Assembly (NCBI RefSeq): GCF_000003605.2
Contig: NW_003155245.1
Location: 87,168 to 120,855 of the forward strand
Length of the DNA stretch: 33,688 nt
Source of the DNA: Saccoglossus kowalevskii
Lineage: Eukaryota; Hemichordata; Enteropneusta; Harrimaniidae
Direction of reading: 5' to 3'
A program made the translations under genes and the position numbers. This document shows, one piece after another, positions 12,301-22,513 of the stretch. A model generated the notes under the pieces. The model was given only the letters and a program-made list of their open reading frames with translations. It searched no databases and was not told the origin of the DNA. Numbering within the stretch: position 1 is the first letter of the stretch; every line of letters starts with the position of its first letter.

Positions 12301-14676
12301 AGCTGGGATACCGTACAAAAATATCGGTGTATTGATAGCCATGGAGTGGTTGCTGTAAGTACATTTGCTGTCGTTCTTGTTGGCGTACTCGTTTGATGAC
12401 ACCTTGGAAAACACCGAATGCGCATGTCTGTTGACTGTTTATGTATGTACAAAAATAGCCAGCGCTCATGCGCATGAAAGTTGTTCATTGTATCATCGAA
12501 TGGATACACAGTGAAGGTAGAATGCTACTTGTGTTTTTTTTTACATGTGCGCATATTTTTGCGCATATTCCGGTGACAATATTTCGAGGGAAAATCTGTA
12601 AATAGTTATCCATTTTAGTATTAGTCAACAGTTATTGGACTTTCTTAATCATTCACTGCTAATATTTTTGTTTTCTTTTTTAAGCAAACAGTAAAATACT
12701 ATTAATAAATAAAAATAGAAATTAAGTAGTGGTTTACATAGACCACAGATTTCTTTATTAAAGAAACAAAAAGCATGAATTTTTATAACACATACATGTA
12801 TATGCATGTACTTGTATCTTTTAAGATACTATATATTTTTTTTCACTATACCTTGGACCTACATTTAAAAAAAAATATCGAGATATAAATTCATAATATG
12901 AAGCAGTTGTCACATATGTAAAAAAAAAAGAAAAATATTTCTACTTTCGAGTAGCGTTCAACATCAAAAATGAGGGTTTACAAGAACATTTCACACGTGT
13001 TTTTCCTTGCTCGTAAGATTAAATTGAAAAGTAAAGTTAGAGACCAAGCCAAAATTTGACCACCGTGTTTGAGAAATTCATTAGGAATATCATCTGGACC
13101 AGTAGGTTTACCTGATTTAGATGTATAACTTCCTTTTAGTATATCTTCAGGCATTATTTCAATACTGGCAATTTATTAATCAATTACTATGCAATCATAT
13201 TTTCCCCGCCAATATTTTGCTTAGATATATTGCTATTAAGTAACTTTAATACAGTTCAGCTTACATTCTATAAGTTACTTAAGATTGATGTTAAGATTAT
13301 TCGAAAGGAGACCTTAGGATTAAAATAGAACATGTACTACTTAAAAGTATAAATTATTATTATACAAGTATTAATACGTACGCTAGTATTTATTCATTTT
13401 TTATCCTCGTGGAGTCAGATATTCATCGGTGTAATAAACACAACAATCTGTCTAGCTCTTTTGTGTAGTAGACCGACATTGTAAGAACATTTTTCTGCTG
13501 AAATTTGTTTAGATATCATTGTTGCATTATTTTGAACCTTTCGTACAATTCATGTCACACTCTATAAGGTACCATGAGATTAATAATGTACATTTAATAC
13601 TATTAACCGAGAAACAAGCCATTTTTGTTTGTTTTTATTTATAGCCGCCGTCTTCGTCTTCGAGCTTCATTTCCCCCGAAATCTAATTCCCACAATACAT
13701 GTGTTTAATGTTTATTAGNNNNNNNNNNNNNNNNNNNNNNNNNNNNNNNNNNNNNNNNNNNNNNNNNNNNNNNNNNNNNNNNNNNNNNNNNNNNNNNNNN
13801 NNNNNNNNNNNNNNNNNNNNNNNNNNNNNNNNNNNNNNNNNNNNNNNNNNNNNNNNNNNNNNNNNNNNNNNNNNNNNNNNNNNNNNNNNNNNNNNNNNNN
13901 NNNNNNNNNNNNNNNNNNNNNNNNNNNNNNNNNNNNNNNNNNNNNNNNNNNNNNNNNNNNNNNNNNNNNNNNNNNNNNNNNNNNNNNNNNNNNNNNNNNN
14001 NNNNNNNNNNNNNNNNNNNNNNNNNNNNNNNNNNNNNNNACCGCGCTTCAAACATTTTGCCCATACATCTGTTCTAAGCTGAAAGTCCTGTAACTTATCT
14101 ACAAGCACATATGCTCTTAGCTAAAGAAAACATTTTAATAAATTGATAGTTATTTCATTTGGGTTTGTATCCATTATGAAGTAAACGTCATCATGAATCA
14201 TGGGCAAGGTGATCTATAATTTTACTATGTTTTTTTTATACTAATTGAAGCAGAAGAGTGGTCACTTGGGCACGCACAGGAATTGAGTCCTAAGCGACAA
14301 TAACAACGCACGCTAAAAACGCAATGGCTCATGGGTAGACGCTTGCTTGTAAACAATGACACGATATGGCTGCCTGCCGCATGCGCATTTGCCGACTCCT
14401 CGCTTTAATGTGAGGATGCTTGCAATATACTTAAAAATAACAAGATAAAATACGCTTTTTTACAGAGACGCTATGAGAGGAGGCGTGAACGGTGCAAGTT
14501 ACGTAATCAACACTGCCATCGTCGACGACAAAATGGCGTCGGAAATGCGACTTGTGGATGAGATGCATGCCACGGAGAAAGACTGGAAAGATACCGATGG
14601 CGCGAGCATTGCCATGAGCGATGACGTCATCGATGAGAAGAATTTGGCGGTGGCCACTGAAAATACAGTTTTGTGA
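6240..14676 (+). CDS. SLC1-family transporter-like protein, ten coding exons
   Basis: Coding exons join as 6240-6356, 6598-6709, 7499-7712, 8375-8417, 8944-9064, 10066-10192, 10784-11017, 11803-11994, 12220-12354 and 14466-14676: 1506 bases, 501 residues plus TGA. All nine introns are GT..AG and the frame is kept throughout. The fold order of excitatory amino acid transporters is visible: TM1 (residues ~16-39), TM2 (~57-80), TM3 ending KPGN (116-119), a TM4 loop with NVT and NKT glycosylation sites (177-182), TM5-TM6 ending TRKNP (~294-298), HP1 (R321-S322-S323), TM7 (K355-S359), HP2 (394-404), TM8 (429-444) and an acidic tail. Length fits the family. Family members move glutamate, aspartate or neutral amino acids across the plasma membrane with sodium. 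Here most sodium ligands are replaced, so transport, channel or sensor function are all open. The last three residues (TVL) fit a class I PDZ ligand. Confidence 0.9.
6357..6597 (+). other. Transporter intron 1
   Basis: GT..AG intron of 241 bases, phase 0. No repeat or nested gene seen. Confidence 0.8.
6598..6709 (+). CDS. Transporter exon 2 (TM1-TM2 loop, TM2)
   Basis: Encodes residues 40-76. The sequence WINLPGELFMRALL followed by VLPIIVSSIIT is the family's TM2 signature (typically FPGE.FMR.L....LPLI.SSLI.G). Acceptor TTCAAG precedes 6598 and the donor GTAAGT starts at 6710, phase 1. The glycine that usually ends this motif is alanine (A77, split across the intron). Confidence 0.92.
6710..7498 (+). 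other. Transporter intron 2
   Basis: GT..AG intron of 789 bases, phase 1. The stretch 6760-7250 is rich in pyrimidines and stays open for 111 codons in one + frame, but that frame resembles no protein I know. No clear repeat. Confidence 0.75.
7499..7712 (+). CDS. Transporter exon 3 (TM3 and start of extracellular TM4 region)
   Basis: Encodes residues 77-147 plus two bases. VASLDLKTNTK matches the LASLD.K....G loop, and the membrane segment ends in IKPGN, the family's conserved TM3 exit. Within TM3, EAATs carry Y-M-[ST]-T-T, where the hydroxyls help bind sodium at site Na3. Here residues 96-102 are YMVLIII, so no hydroxyls remain after the tyrosine. A Ser-rich insertion (about 120-134) precedes DVFADLFR, which matches DAFLDLIRN. 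The donor is GTAAAT at 7713, phase 2. Confidence 0.93.
7713..8374 (+). other. Transporter intron 3
   Basis: GT..AG intron of 662 bases, phase 2, AT-rich. I see no nested gene or known repeat. Confidence 0.75.
8375..8417 (+). CDS. Transporter micro-exon 4
   Basis: A 43-base exon too small for open-frame scans. Joined to exon 3 it gives RNLITNNIVQACVQR, which aligns with RN.FPENLVQACFQQ of EAATs. Acceptor TTTGCAG and donor GTAAGT are both good, and the exon restores phase 0. Confidence 0.88.
8418..8943 (+). other. Transporter intron 4
   Basis: GT..AG intron of 526 bases, phase 0. It contains three tandem copies of a 10-mer near CGAGACCTCA at about 8467-8497. The 89-codon open frame at 8661-8930 has no recognisable homology. 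Confidence 0.75.
8944..9064 (+). CDS. Transporter exon 5 (TM4 extracellular loop)
   Basis: Encodes residues 163-202. It starts VYTEYD, like the loop that follows NLVQACFQQ in EAATs, and then diverges, as this extracellular loop does across the family. Two adjacent N-glycosylation sequons, NVT (177-179) and NKT (180-182), sit where mammalian EAATs are glycosylated. TNYLG leads into the next helix in the place of MNVLG. Acceptor TTCTAG; donor GTGAGT, phase 1. Confidence 0.85.
9065..10065 (+). other. Transporter intron 5
   Basis: GT..AG intron of 1001 bases, phase 1. It contains short C and A homopolymers near 9625-9640. No nested gene or classified repeat seen. Confidence 0.75.
10066..10192 (+). 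CDS. Transporter exon 6 (TM4c-TM5)
   Basis: Encodes residues 203-244 plus two bases. GILIFSMAFGLAMS matches GLVVFS..FG of the family, followed by LQFFNAMKIIIFKILTVVLW, which parallels the EFFDSLNEAIMRLV..IMW helix. The donor is GTAAGT at 10193, phase 2. Confidence 0.92.
10193..10783 (+). other. Transporter intron 6
   Basis: GT..AG intron of 591 bases, phase 2. It hosts the hAT-like MITE at 10279-10448, described separately. Confidence 0.8.
10279..10448. mobile_element. hAT-like MITE in intron 6
   Basis: A 170-bp GC-richer island with inverted ends: left CAGAGGCAGCGGCAC, reverse complement of right CAGTGGCGACGGCAC, 12 of 15 identical. CAG-G-GGC termini are typical of hAT elements. The flanks share TACCA directly next to each end; a full 8-base duplication is not preserved. 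No coding capacity. Confidence 0.65.
10784..11017 (+). CDS. Transporter exon 7 (TM5-TM6 and first half of HP1)
   Basis: Encodes residues 245-322 plus two bases. TLPIATTSLIAGALLKVDD matches the WY.PLGI.FLIAGKI.EM.D block. ATVIVGLLIH and LVYFIWTRKNPF are nearly identical to family signatures (TVIVGLLIHA, LLYFLVTRKNPW). After that the HP1 hairpin diverges: the family's ALGTSSSSATLP reads, across the exon 7/8 junction, MVIRSSIGAMP, with R321 at the position of GltPh Arg276. The donor is GTATTT at 11018, weaker than the others, phase 2. Confidence 0.93.
11018..11802 (+). other. Transporter intron 7
   Basis: GT..AG intron of 785 bases, phase 2. It contains the near-perfect palindrome at 11630-11667. 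No nested gene. Confidence 0.75.
11630..11667. repeat. Near-perfect palindrome in intron 7
   Basis: The left arm GTATACCATGGAGGTAAT (11630-11647) is repeated in reverse complement at 11649-11667 with a single extra C, and the loop is one base. In RNA it would form a strong hairpin. It may be the remains of a very short inverted-repeat element. Confidence 0.85.
11803..11994 (+). CDS. Transporter exon 8 (second half of HP1, TM7, start of HP2)
   Basis: Encodes residues 323-386 plus two bases. FVVPLSVNFKKDGSAVFIAISCVWLAQ aligns over its length with FVLPVGATINMDGTALY.A.AAIFIAQ of EAATs. TM7 NMDGT, which forms sodium sites Na1-Na3, is KKDGS (355-359): only Asp357 and Gly358 are kept. LDAGQIVTI matches the family's L..GQIITI. 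The donor is GTGAGT at 11995, phase 2. Confidence 0.93.
11995..12219 (+). other. Transporter intron 8
   Basis: GT..AG intron of 225 bases, phase 2. Nothing else seen in it. Confidence 0.8.
12220..12354 (+). CDS. Transporter exon 9 (HP2 and start of TM8)
   Basis: Encodes residues 387-431 plus two bases. ASALSMCLPGIPSTSLVSI aligns with ATAASIGAAGIPQAGLVTM: the HP2 frame is kept (Ser394, Gly399, Pro401), but the tip GAAG is CLPG and the glycine after Pro is Ser. IGVLIAMEWLL aligns with ITLIIAVDWFL, with Glu429 for the family's Asp. Acceptor TTTGTTTAG; donor GTAAGT at 12355, phase 2. Confidence 0.92.
12978..13172 (-). pseudogene. Non-LTR retrotransposon reverse-transcriptase fragment
   Basis: On the minus strand 64 codons stay open and include KSGKPTGPDDIPNEFLKHGG followed, after a short gap, by LTLLFNLI. 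This matches the N-terminal part of LINE reverse transcriptases (K..GK..GPDGIPNE.LK.....L..LFN.I). There is no start codon, the frame is bounded by stops, and neither endonuclease nor the catalytic YxDD box is present, so it is a dead fragment. It lies antisense in intron 9 of the transporter. The clade (RTE, Jockey or L1-like) cannot be fixed from so little. Confidence 0.75.
13719..14039. other. Assembly gap (Ns)
   Basis: A run of 321 N inside intron 9. Because intron 9 is bordered by exons that join in frame, the gap probably hides intron or repeat sequence and not a missing exon, but an extra alternative exon cannot be excluded. Confidence 0.98.
14249..14404 (-). mobile_element. TTAA MITE, family A, copy 2 (inverted)
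   Basis: Reverse-complement copy of the element at 633-780. The right side has intact TTAA (14405-14408) after AGGAGTCGGC-type inverted end; the left side has TTGA (14245-14248), a decayed TTAA, before AGCAGAAGAGTGGTCAC. Inner blocks TTGTAAACAATGACACG and GGAATTGAGTCC are the reverse complements of those in copy 1. It ends 61 bases before the last exon. Confidence 0.75.
14466..14676 (+). CDS. Transporter exon 10 (TM8 core and C-terminal tail)
   Basis: Encodes the last base of codon 432 and residues 433-501, then TGA. Joined to exon 9 it reads EWLLDAMRGGVNGASYV, aligned without gaps to DWFLDRLRTTTNVLGDS. Asp433, Arg436 and Asn440 are kept (GltPh Asp394, Arg397, Asn401). The EAAT arginine after the Asp is Ala434, Thr398 is Gly437 and the Na1 aspartate (Asp405) is Tyr444. 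The ~55-residue tail is acidic and ends ENTVL, a possible class I PDZ ligand. The acceptor is TTTTTTACAG. Confidence 0.9.
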
Positions 14677-14689
14677 ATTTATAATTCAT

Positions 14690-14695
14690 ATTAAA
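14690..14695 (+). terminator. Possible polyadenylation signal ATTAAA
   Basis: ATTAAA starts 13 bases after the stop codon. It straddles the TTAA target site and the first base of the family C MITE, so the hexamer exists only because of the insertion or was kept by it. I see no AATAAA within the next 200 bases. Cleavage here would give a very short 3' untranslated region. Confidence 0.3.
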
Positions 14696-14816
14696 GGACG
14701 GTGGTCGTCGCGCCGCGTCCTGTTCGGAATGGGACTCAAAGCGACGTACACAACGCGAGTAAAATACATTGTTGGTTTACATGAAATTTGAACACGCGCT
14801 GCGCGACAACCACCCC
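14695..14816 (+). mobile_element. TTAA-flanked MITE, family C, copy 2
   Basis: A 122-bp element with TTAA on both sides (14691-14694 and 14817-14820). The left end AGGACGGTGGTCGTCGCGC and the reverse complement of the right end GGGGTGGTTGTCGCGC form imperfect inverted repeats. It shares its inside with 4066-4175 and, more weakly, 6032-6125. No transposase. It lies directly behind the transporter's stop codon, probably within its 3' untranslated region. Confidence 0.8.
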
Positions 14817-14820
14817 TTAA

Positions 14821-14991
14821 CAACGATTGTTGAACAAGAAGGTCTAAAGATTAACATTGTGCTATTAATTTAGAACTATTAGACATTTACTCAGTATATT
14901 AATCAAACTACACCGTGAAATCAGACAAAGATGAGTTAAGGGAAGACCGTCCACATTTTGATCAGTGATCGTTCGTTAAGTTTTAGATATT
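14821..14991. other. Short non-coding spacer
   Basis: AT-rich sequence between the MITE and the next repeat. Nothing recognisable in it. Confidence 0.5.
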
Positions 14992-15547
14992 TAGCTCCGC
15001 TGTCGACTTTGCCGAGCGGAGCTTATCATAAGAGTGATTGTCCGTCGGCGTCCGTCGTCCTTCGTCCGGCGTCCGTCGTCAACTTTTCTACTTTTTCGAC
15101 TTGAAAACTACAAGCCTGAATGCTTTGATACTTGGTGTAGATGAACCTTGGGTAGACCTCTCTAAGATTTGTTCATTTCATGACGTTTCCTTCAATTCTT
15201 TAATTTGAATGAATATTTTTGCCTTTTTTGGTAAAAAGTGATATTTTCGACTTCTTGTTAAAAACTGGAAGTCTGAATGCTTTTATGTTATACATATAGG
15301 TACCTCGGGTAGACTTCTCTCAGATTTGTTTATTTCGTAATGATATCTTCAATTCTCTAATTTTGATGAATATTTTTGTCATTTTTGGTAAAAAGTGATA
15401 TTTTCGACTTCTTGTTAAAAACCACAATTCTGATTGCTTTGATACTATACATATAGGTACCTCAGCTAGACCTCTCTCAGATTTGTTCATATTGTGATGA
15501 TATCTTCTGTTCTTTAATTGTAATGTGCATTGCTAACAGCGGAGCTA
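14992..15547. mobile_element. Unclassified repeat with inverted ends and internal tandem copies
   Basis: The two ends carry a perfect 12-base inverted repeat, TAGCTCCGCTGT at 14992-15003 and its complement at 15536-15547. The left end also folds on itself (AGCTCCGCT...AGCGGAGCT) and is followed by a GTCCGTCGGCGTCC-type GTCCGTC tract. The inside has three tandem copies, starting near 15094, 15243 and 15401, of a ~150-158-base unit with shared blocks TTTTCGACTT, GGTA.CTCGG.TAGAC and CTCTCAGATTTGTTCAT. There is no coding frame. It looks like a non-autonomous element; I cannot place it in a class. Confidence 0.65.
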
Positions 15548-15570
15548 TCTCAGTCGACAGGCTACATGTT

Positions 15571-18500
15571 TCTGAAATACATGTATATTAAATGACGAAT
15601 CACTAAACACCCAAACACATTAGACGCGAAGAACTTGATAATTATGATGTTAACGGTGTCTTCAATAAATCTGACCTCAAAAGGCATTAATCTCTGGCGT
15701 GTTGAGTGTGTAGCGGATGCAACGCACACGTTAAGTTAATGATCATGGGTTCAGTGTCCAGGCTTGCATTCGTTTCAATTCGTGCTTTGAGCCTTGCTAC
15801 GAATTGAAATGAGGACTCACTACCGCAAAGAACTGACCGATGCGTTTCCATTCTATTATTCGATCATTCGGGGGACGCTCATCAAAACACACTTATAAAC
15901 GACTGATCGGCGCCTGCAATTACGAGTCGGGTACCCTAACATTTCCGTTGTGGCATTGTATAGTCAATACGGCGATAGGAATACAAAATTTTTAAAGTGT
16001 TCACCTTGACTAAATGCGTTTTATAATTATGTATATATATTTAGATTATGGTCATGGTTTTGGAATCCCAGTCATGGAATGGTTGTAACAATGAGCGCGT
16101 GTACTGTCGATGTCAATTCATTTCTATTGACACTGCCAGGGTAGAATACACGCAGCAATTATCGTGTGTTCTGAAAGCAGTCAGCGAGAGACTTTAGTTC
16201 TACAACAAATGTAAGTTTCGAGGAGACCCGTGCTGAAGATCTGGTATCGAAATATCGGAAAGTTAAACATCTTAAACGTTGCCAGCATGTGTTTCAAATA
16301 CGGAACCACATGGTTCAATTGTCTGCGATAGTAAAATCTAAATTTCAAATACGGCTGATGAACTAAAATGACCATGTTTGTCCCTTGCCAGTATAATAGG
16401 TAATAGCGCCATCAATAGTCGACACATCAGATCACGTCTATCTTGTTGCGGCCGAAAAGAGGGCGCCAGTCACAGTAGGTATTTCATACTAAAATTACTC
16501 AAACCAACAGAGAGGTGTGGTCACTCTTAGTAATCGTGTTGGGTTGTTCCATATGGATGTGCTGTCAGCGAGAAGTGATGAAACGGCACAAACCAGTATA
16601 AGATCGAAATCAATTTGAAAGCTATTCCACGTGAGTTAGAGACGTGATGTAGTAGATAATAAGGTAAGTGTCGAACCTATGCGTTCCATGCCTAAGACAC
16701 CGTCGTCGTTGACTGATTAATGATTACTGGATGAGTTAATAAGATACGGAGTATGTAATAAATCGTGATGTCTGGAAATCGATCATAATCCGGACTTTGT
16801 GGTTGATTCCTCTCCATTCCACGTACACGTGACGTCATAATCGCACATTAGAATAATTATTATATGCTATTACAACGACGACCTTCTTACCAATGCGCAG
16901 AAGTGCTGGAGTTCGGCACACTCCAATTGCGTGTATTACGTCATTACTGTACATTTTTAAACATATGCTAATACCTATCAAGTCCTCCGGAAAATTTCAG
17001 GTATCCGTAACTGGTTGAAATGTTTCGGTGCGATTAATAACTTGAGTGACATCATTCCCTAATTCGCATGCTATATGGTGTTCATCGCTCATCGATTGTT
17101 AGATTCCAAACTCATATATCATTTGGAAGAAAGAAAATCTTTGTTTCTCGCGAACATGGTTCTCGCATTTCAAAGTCACTTACAGAGCCAGACTGCAATT
17201 AAATTTGAAATTAAATACCCATATCGCGGTGATACAGATCTTATTACGCTTAATTTAGCGTCGGTAATAGTGTTAGTGTTTGCCAGGTACAGTTTTGTGG
17301 GTGCATATGTTTTAACGGATTGTTCTTTCTCACTCTAGTAAATCGGTCATTAGCTCTGCTCTGGTTCACGCAATTTGTCCTGGAGTGAAACGTGACACTA
17401 AATTCCAATTTCACGAAAACATCGGGGTCAATATCAAAGCGGTACGCGTATGCAAATAACCCCACTGACTGTTAATGAAGCCTAGAGACACAAATAACTT
17501 GTGTGATTTATTGTCCCATTTGTGTGAATAAATTATGTCTTGGCGGAATGATCTCCAATATCAACTACCAGTGTATGTGTTCGTGGTTTCTTTCGCGTCA
17601 TAAATATTCACTCAAACTTTATAAGCTTGTATATAGACCATACGATAATATCTAGGTTTCACGATTAATACTGATTCTTGGAGATCCGACAACATTCATT
17701 TTTGTATTTTCAGAATTTTTTTCCCGGATATTACCACAAACCCAACCATTCACATCTCAGATGAGTTGTCTTTGCACATACATTATTGTCATTCAATACA
17801 GTGTAAACAAGTACATGTATATTGTACCATCCAGTGACACGAGATCACGTGACCCAATGTTTGTATGTATCGCAACAGTCTATACTAACCATTTTGACCT
17901 CTCATCACGGGTCACGAATTCCGCTGCGAATAGGCATTTTTACAACCGTCTATTGTGCCATTACCTGAAATAGACATTGCGGTGGTTGGAGATGGTAAAA
18001 CGATATAACGCCTATGGAAACTGAAAATAAACAGATGTAAACAGCTTTGAATTATTAAATGAGTTATGGTCTTAACAATGCTCCGTGACAAACTGAACAA
18101 ATAACTAAATGAATGCACACAGAAACCGAGGCAGCTAGTTACATACAATTTGCGAGAAAAATAGAATTTGAAACATGGCACACGAGCACAGAAGAGAGTC
18201 CTTCAAGCAATGTAGGTCGGATGAAATGTTGAGAAACGTTTGTTAAAATTATGGTTTAAGAACTTTCGTGGACAGAATCATCGTATATTACAAAATTCTG
18301 TTATTTTCCCAATACAAGAAATTGCAATGCTATAGAATACGAAGTTTGACAAAAGATGCGTTCTTGTCATTTTTTTAAAACGCAGGTATTTGAAATAATT
18401 CCGGATACAAATGTACTATATTCTATTCACCAATTATGAAATGGCACAATTTCTCCGCTGTGAGAACCAATTTAAAAGTGCTATAATACTGATAAATTGG

Positions 18501-19520
18501 CCTCGAAACATATTTTTCTCAAGTCAGTATTGTTGTATTGACTGGGAGTACAATGTATTGCAAAATAATAACAGACTGATTGATTTATGAGTAGAATTCT
18601 ACCTTAATTACAAAAAACACAATCTTCAGTGCTTTTCAAGGTTCAAGTCTCTCTTTTTCTTTAGATTCTATGTACCTACGGCCTAAATAAGTACAACATG
18701 AGTTTCCGTCCGTCGTTAATTACAAAATTAATCATGATACATGAACAATCCGCCGATAATCGTGTCAAATTCAATTATTAAAACAATTGAGTATTAACGA
18801 CAGCGCGCTCAACAACTCGTTTCCGCAGTGGGTGATTTCCCGTTTACTATGAGATCTCGCGTGATACGTGAAAGGCGTGGTTTTAATGTCTGTGCAAAAA
18901 TCATAGAATGAATTTCGACTTGAATTTCCCTTTTTTATAGTTCTATGTCAAAAATGCCGACATTTCAGATGGGAATATGGTGTTGAGGTGTCCTTAGTTC
19001 ATCAACATTGACCATATTAATCAACTAAGCGTGGAAATAAATTCGCGTTTGGCGAATCTCACGAGATGTTTTGTCGCCATTACGACGCTATGACTTTTGT
19101 TTGTTTTGTTTCTCCCTTTGATTTCACGCATAACGCGAGATCACACAATAAACAGATAAATGATATATTGTTTTACACGCGCTGATCCAGAAAACGTTAT
19201 TTTTGGGGGATTTAGCGTTCCAGTAAATTGTCTTCCTCACGTGTGTCCAATTTATACAATGTATTTTAACTATAATATCAGTTTTTAAAACATTTAGTGG
19301 GCGAAAAAATCGACTACAGGAACCGTCAAATGAGGCCAATAAATAATGATTTAACACTGCGCATAGCACTGTGCGTTGCCGTGGAAACACGTGTACATTA
19401 TATTATCGATATAGAAGCATATTTGCAATCATGGGCAGCTGTTTTTGTTATGAAACACGAAAACTTATGTTTGTTTGAAGGAAACAATGGTCCTGATTCA
19501 TGCGCACACTTTCTGTAAAT
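15571..19520. other. Intergenic stretch, no supported gene
   Basis: About 4 kb without a coding frame or RNA gene I can support. It contains a hairpin-forming inverted repeat (CGTTTCAATTCGT at 15771-15783 against 15799-15811) and a composite E-box/CRE site at 16826-16837. The open frames between 16181 and 19518 are 60-90 codons, AT-rich and without homology I recognise. Confidence 0.4.
16826..16837. promoter_or_regulatory. Overlapping E-box and CRE
   Basis: CACGTG (E-box) overlaps TGACGTCA (palindromic CRE) by two bases. Both are perfect consensus sites for bHLH and CREB/ATF factors. No transcription start is visible nearby, so function is only possible. Confidence 0.3.
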
Positions 19521-19566
19521 ATGATATCGATATATATATCTATATGTATATGTATATGAATATGTG
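19521..19566. repeat. Imperfect AT-dinucleotide tract
   Basis: A short run built from ATATAT, ATCGAT, TATGTATA and GAATATG steps; low-complexity DNA with no other feature. Confidence 0.7.

Positions 19567-22513
<2,947 letters not shown>

Larger units (their letters stand above)
12355..14465 (+). other. Transporter intron 9 (longest)
   Basis: GT..AG intron of about 2.1 kb including the assembly gap, phase 2. It holds an antisense LINE reverse-transcriptase fragment (12978-13172), the run of Ns (13719-14039) and a family A MITE (14249-14404). The rest is AT-rich and unassigned. A GA repeat-free pyrimidine stretch precedes the last acceptor. Confidence 0.75.

Noticed and set aside
11863-12509. 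Minus-strand open frames overlapping exons 8 and 9
   Set aside because: They are antisense shadows of the transporter exons.
13683-14108. Open frames of 119-141 codons
   Set aside because: They exist only because the run of Ns contains no stop codons.
18640-18665. tRNA or SINE B box (GGTTCAAGTCTC)
   Set aside because: No A box at the right distance upstream and no cloverleaf can be drawn.
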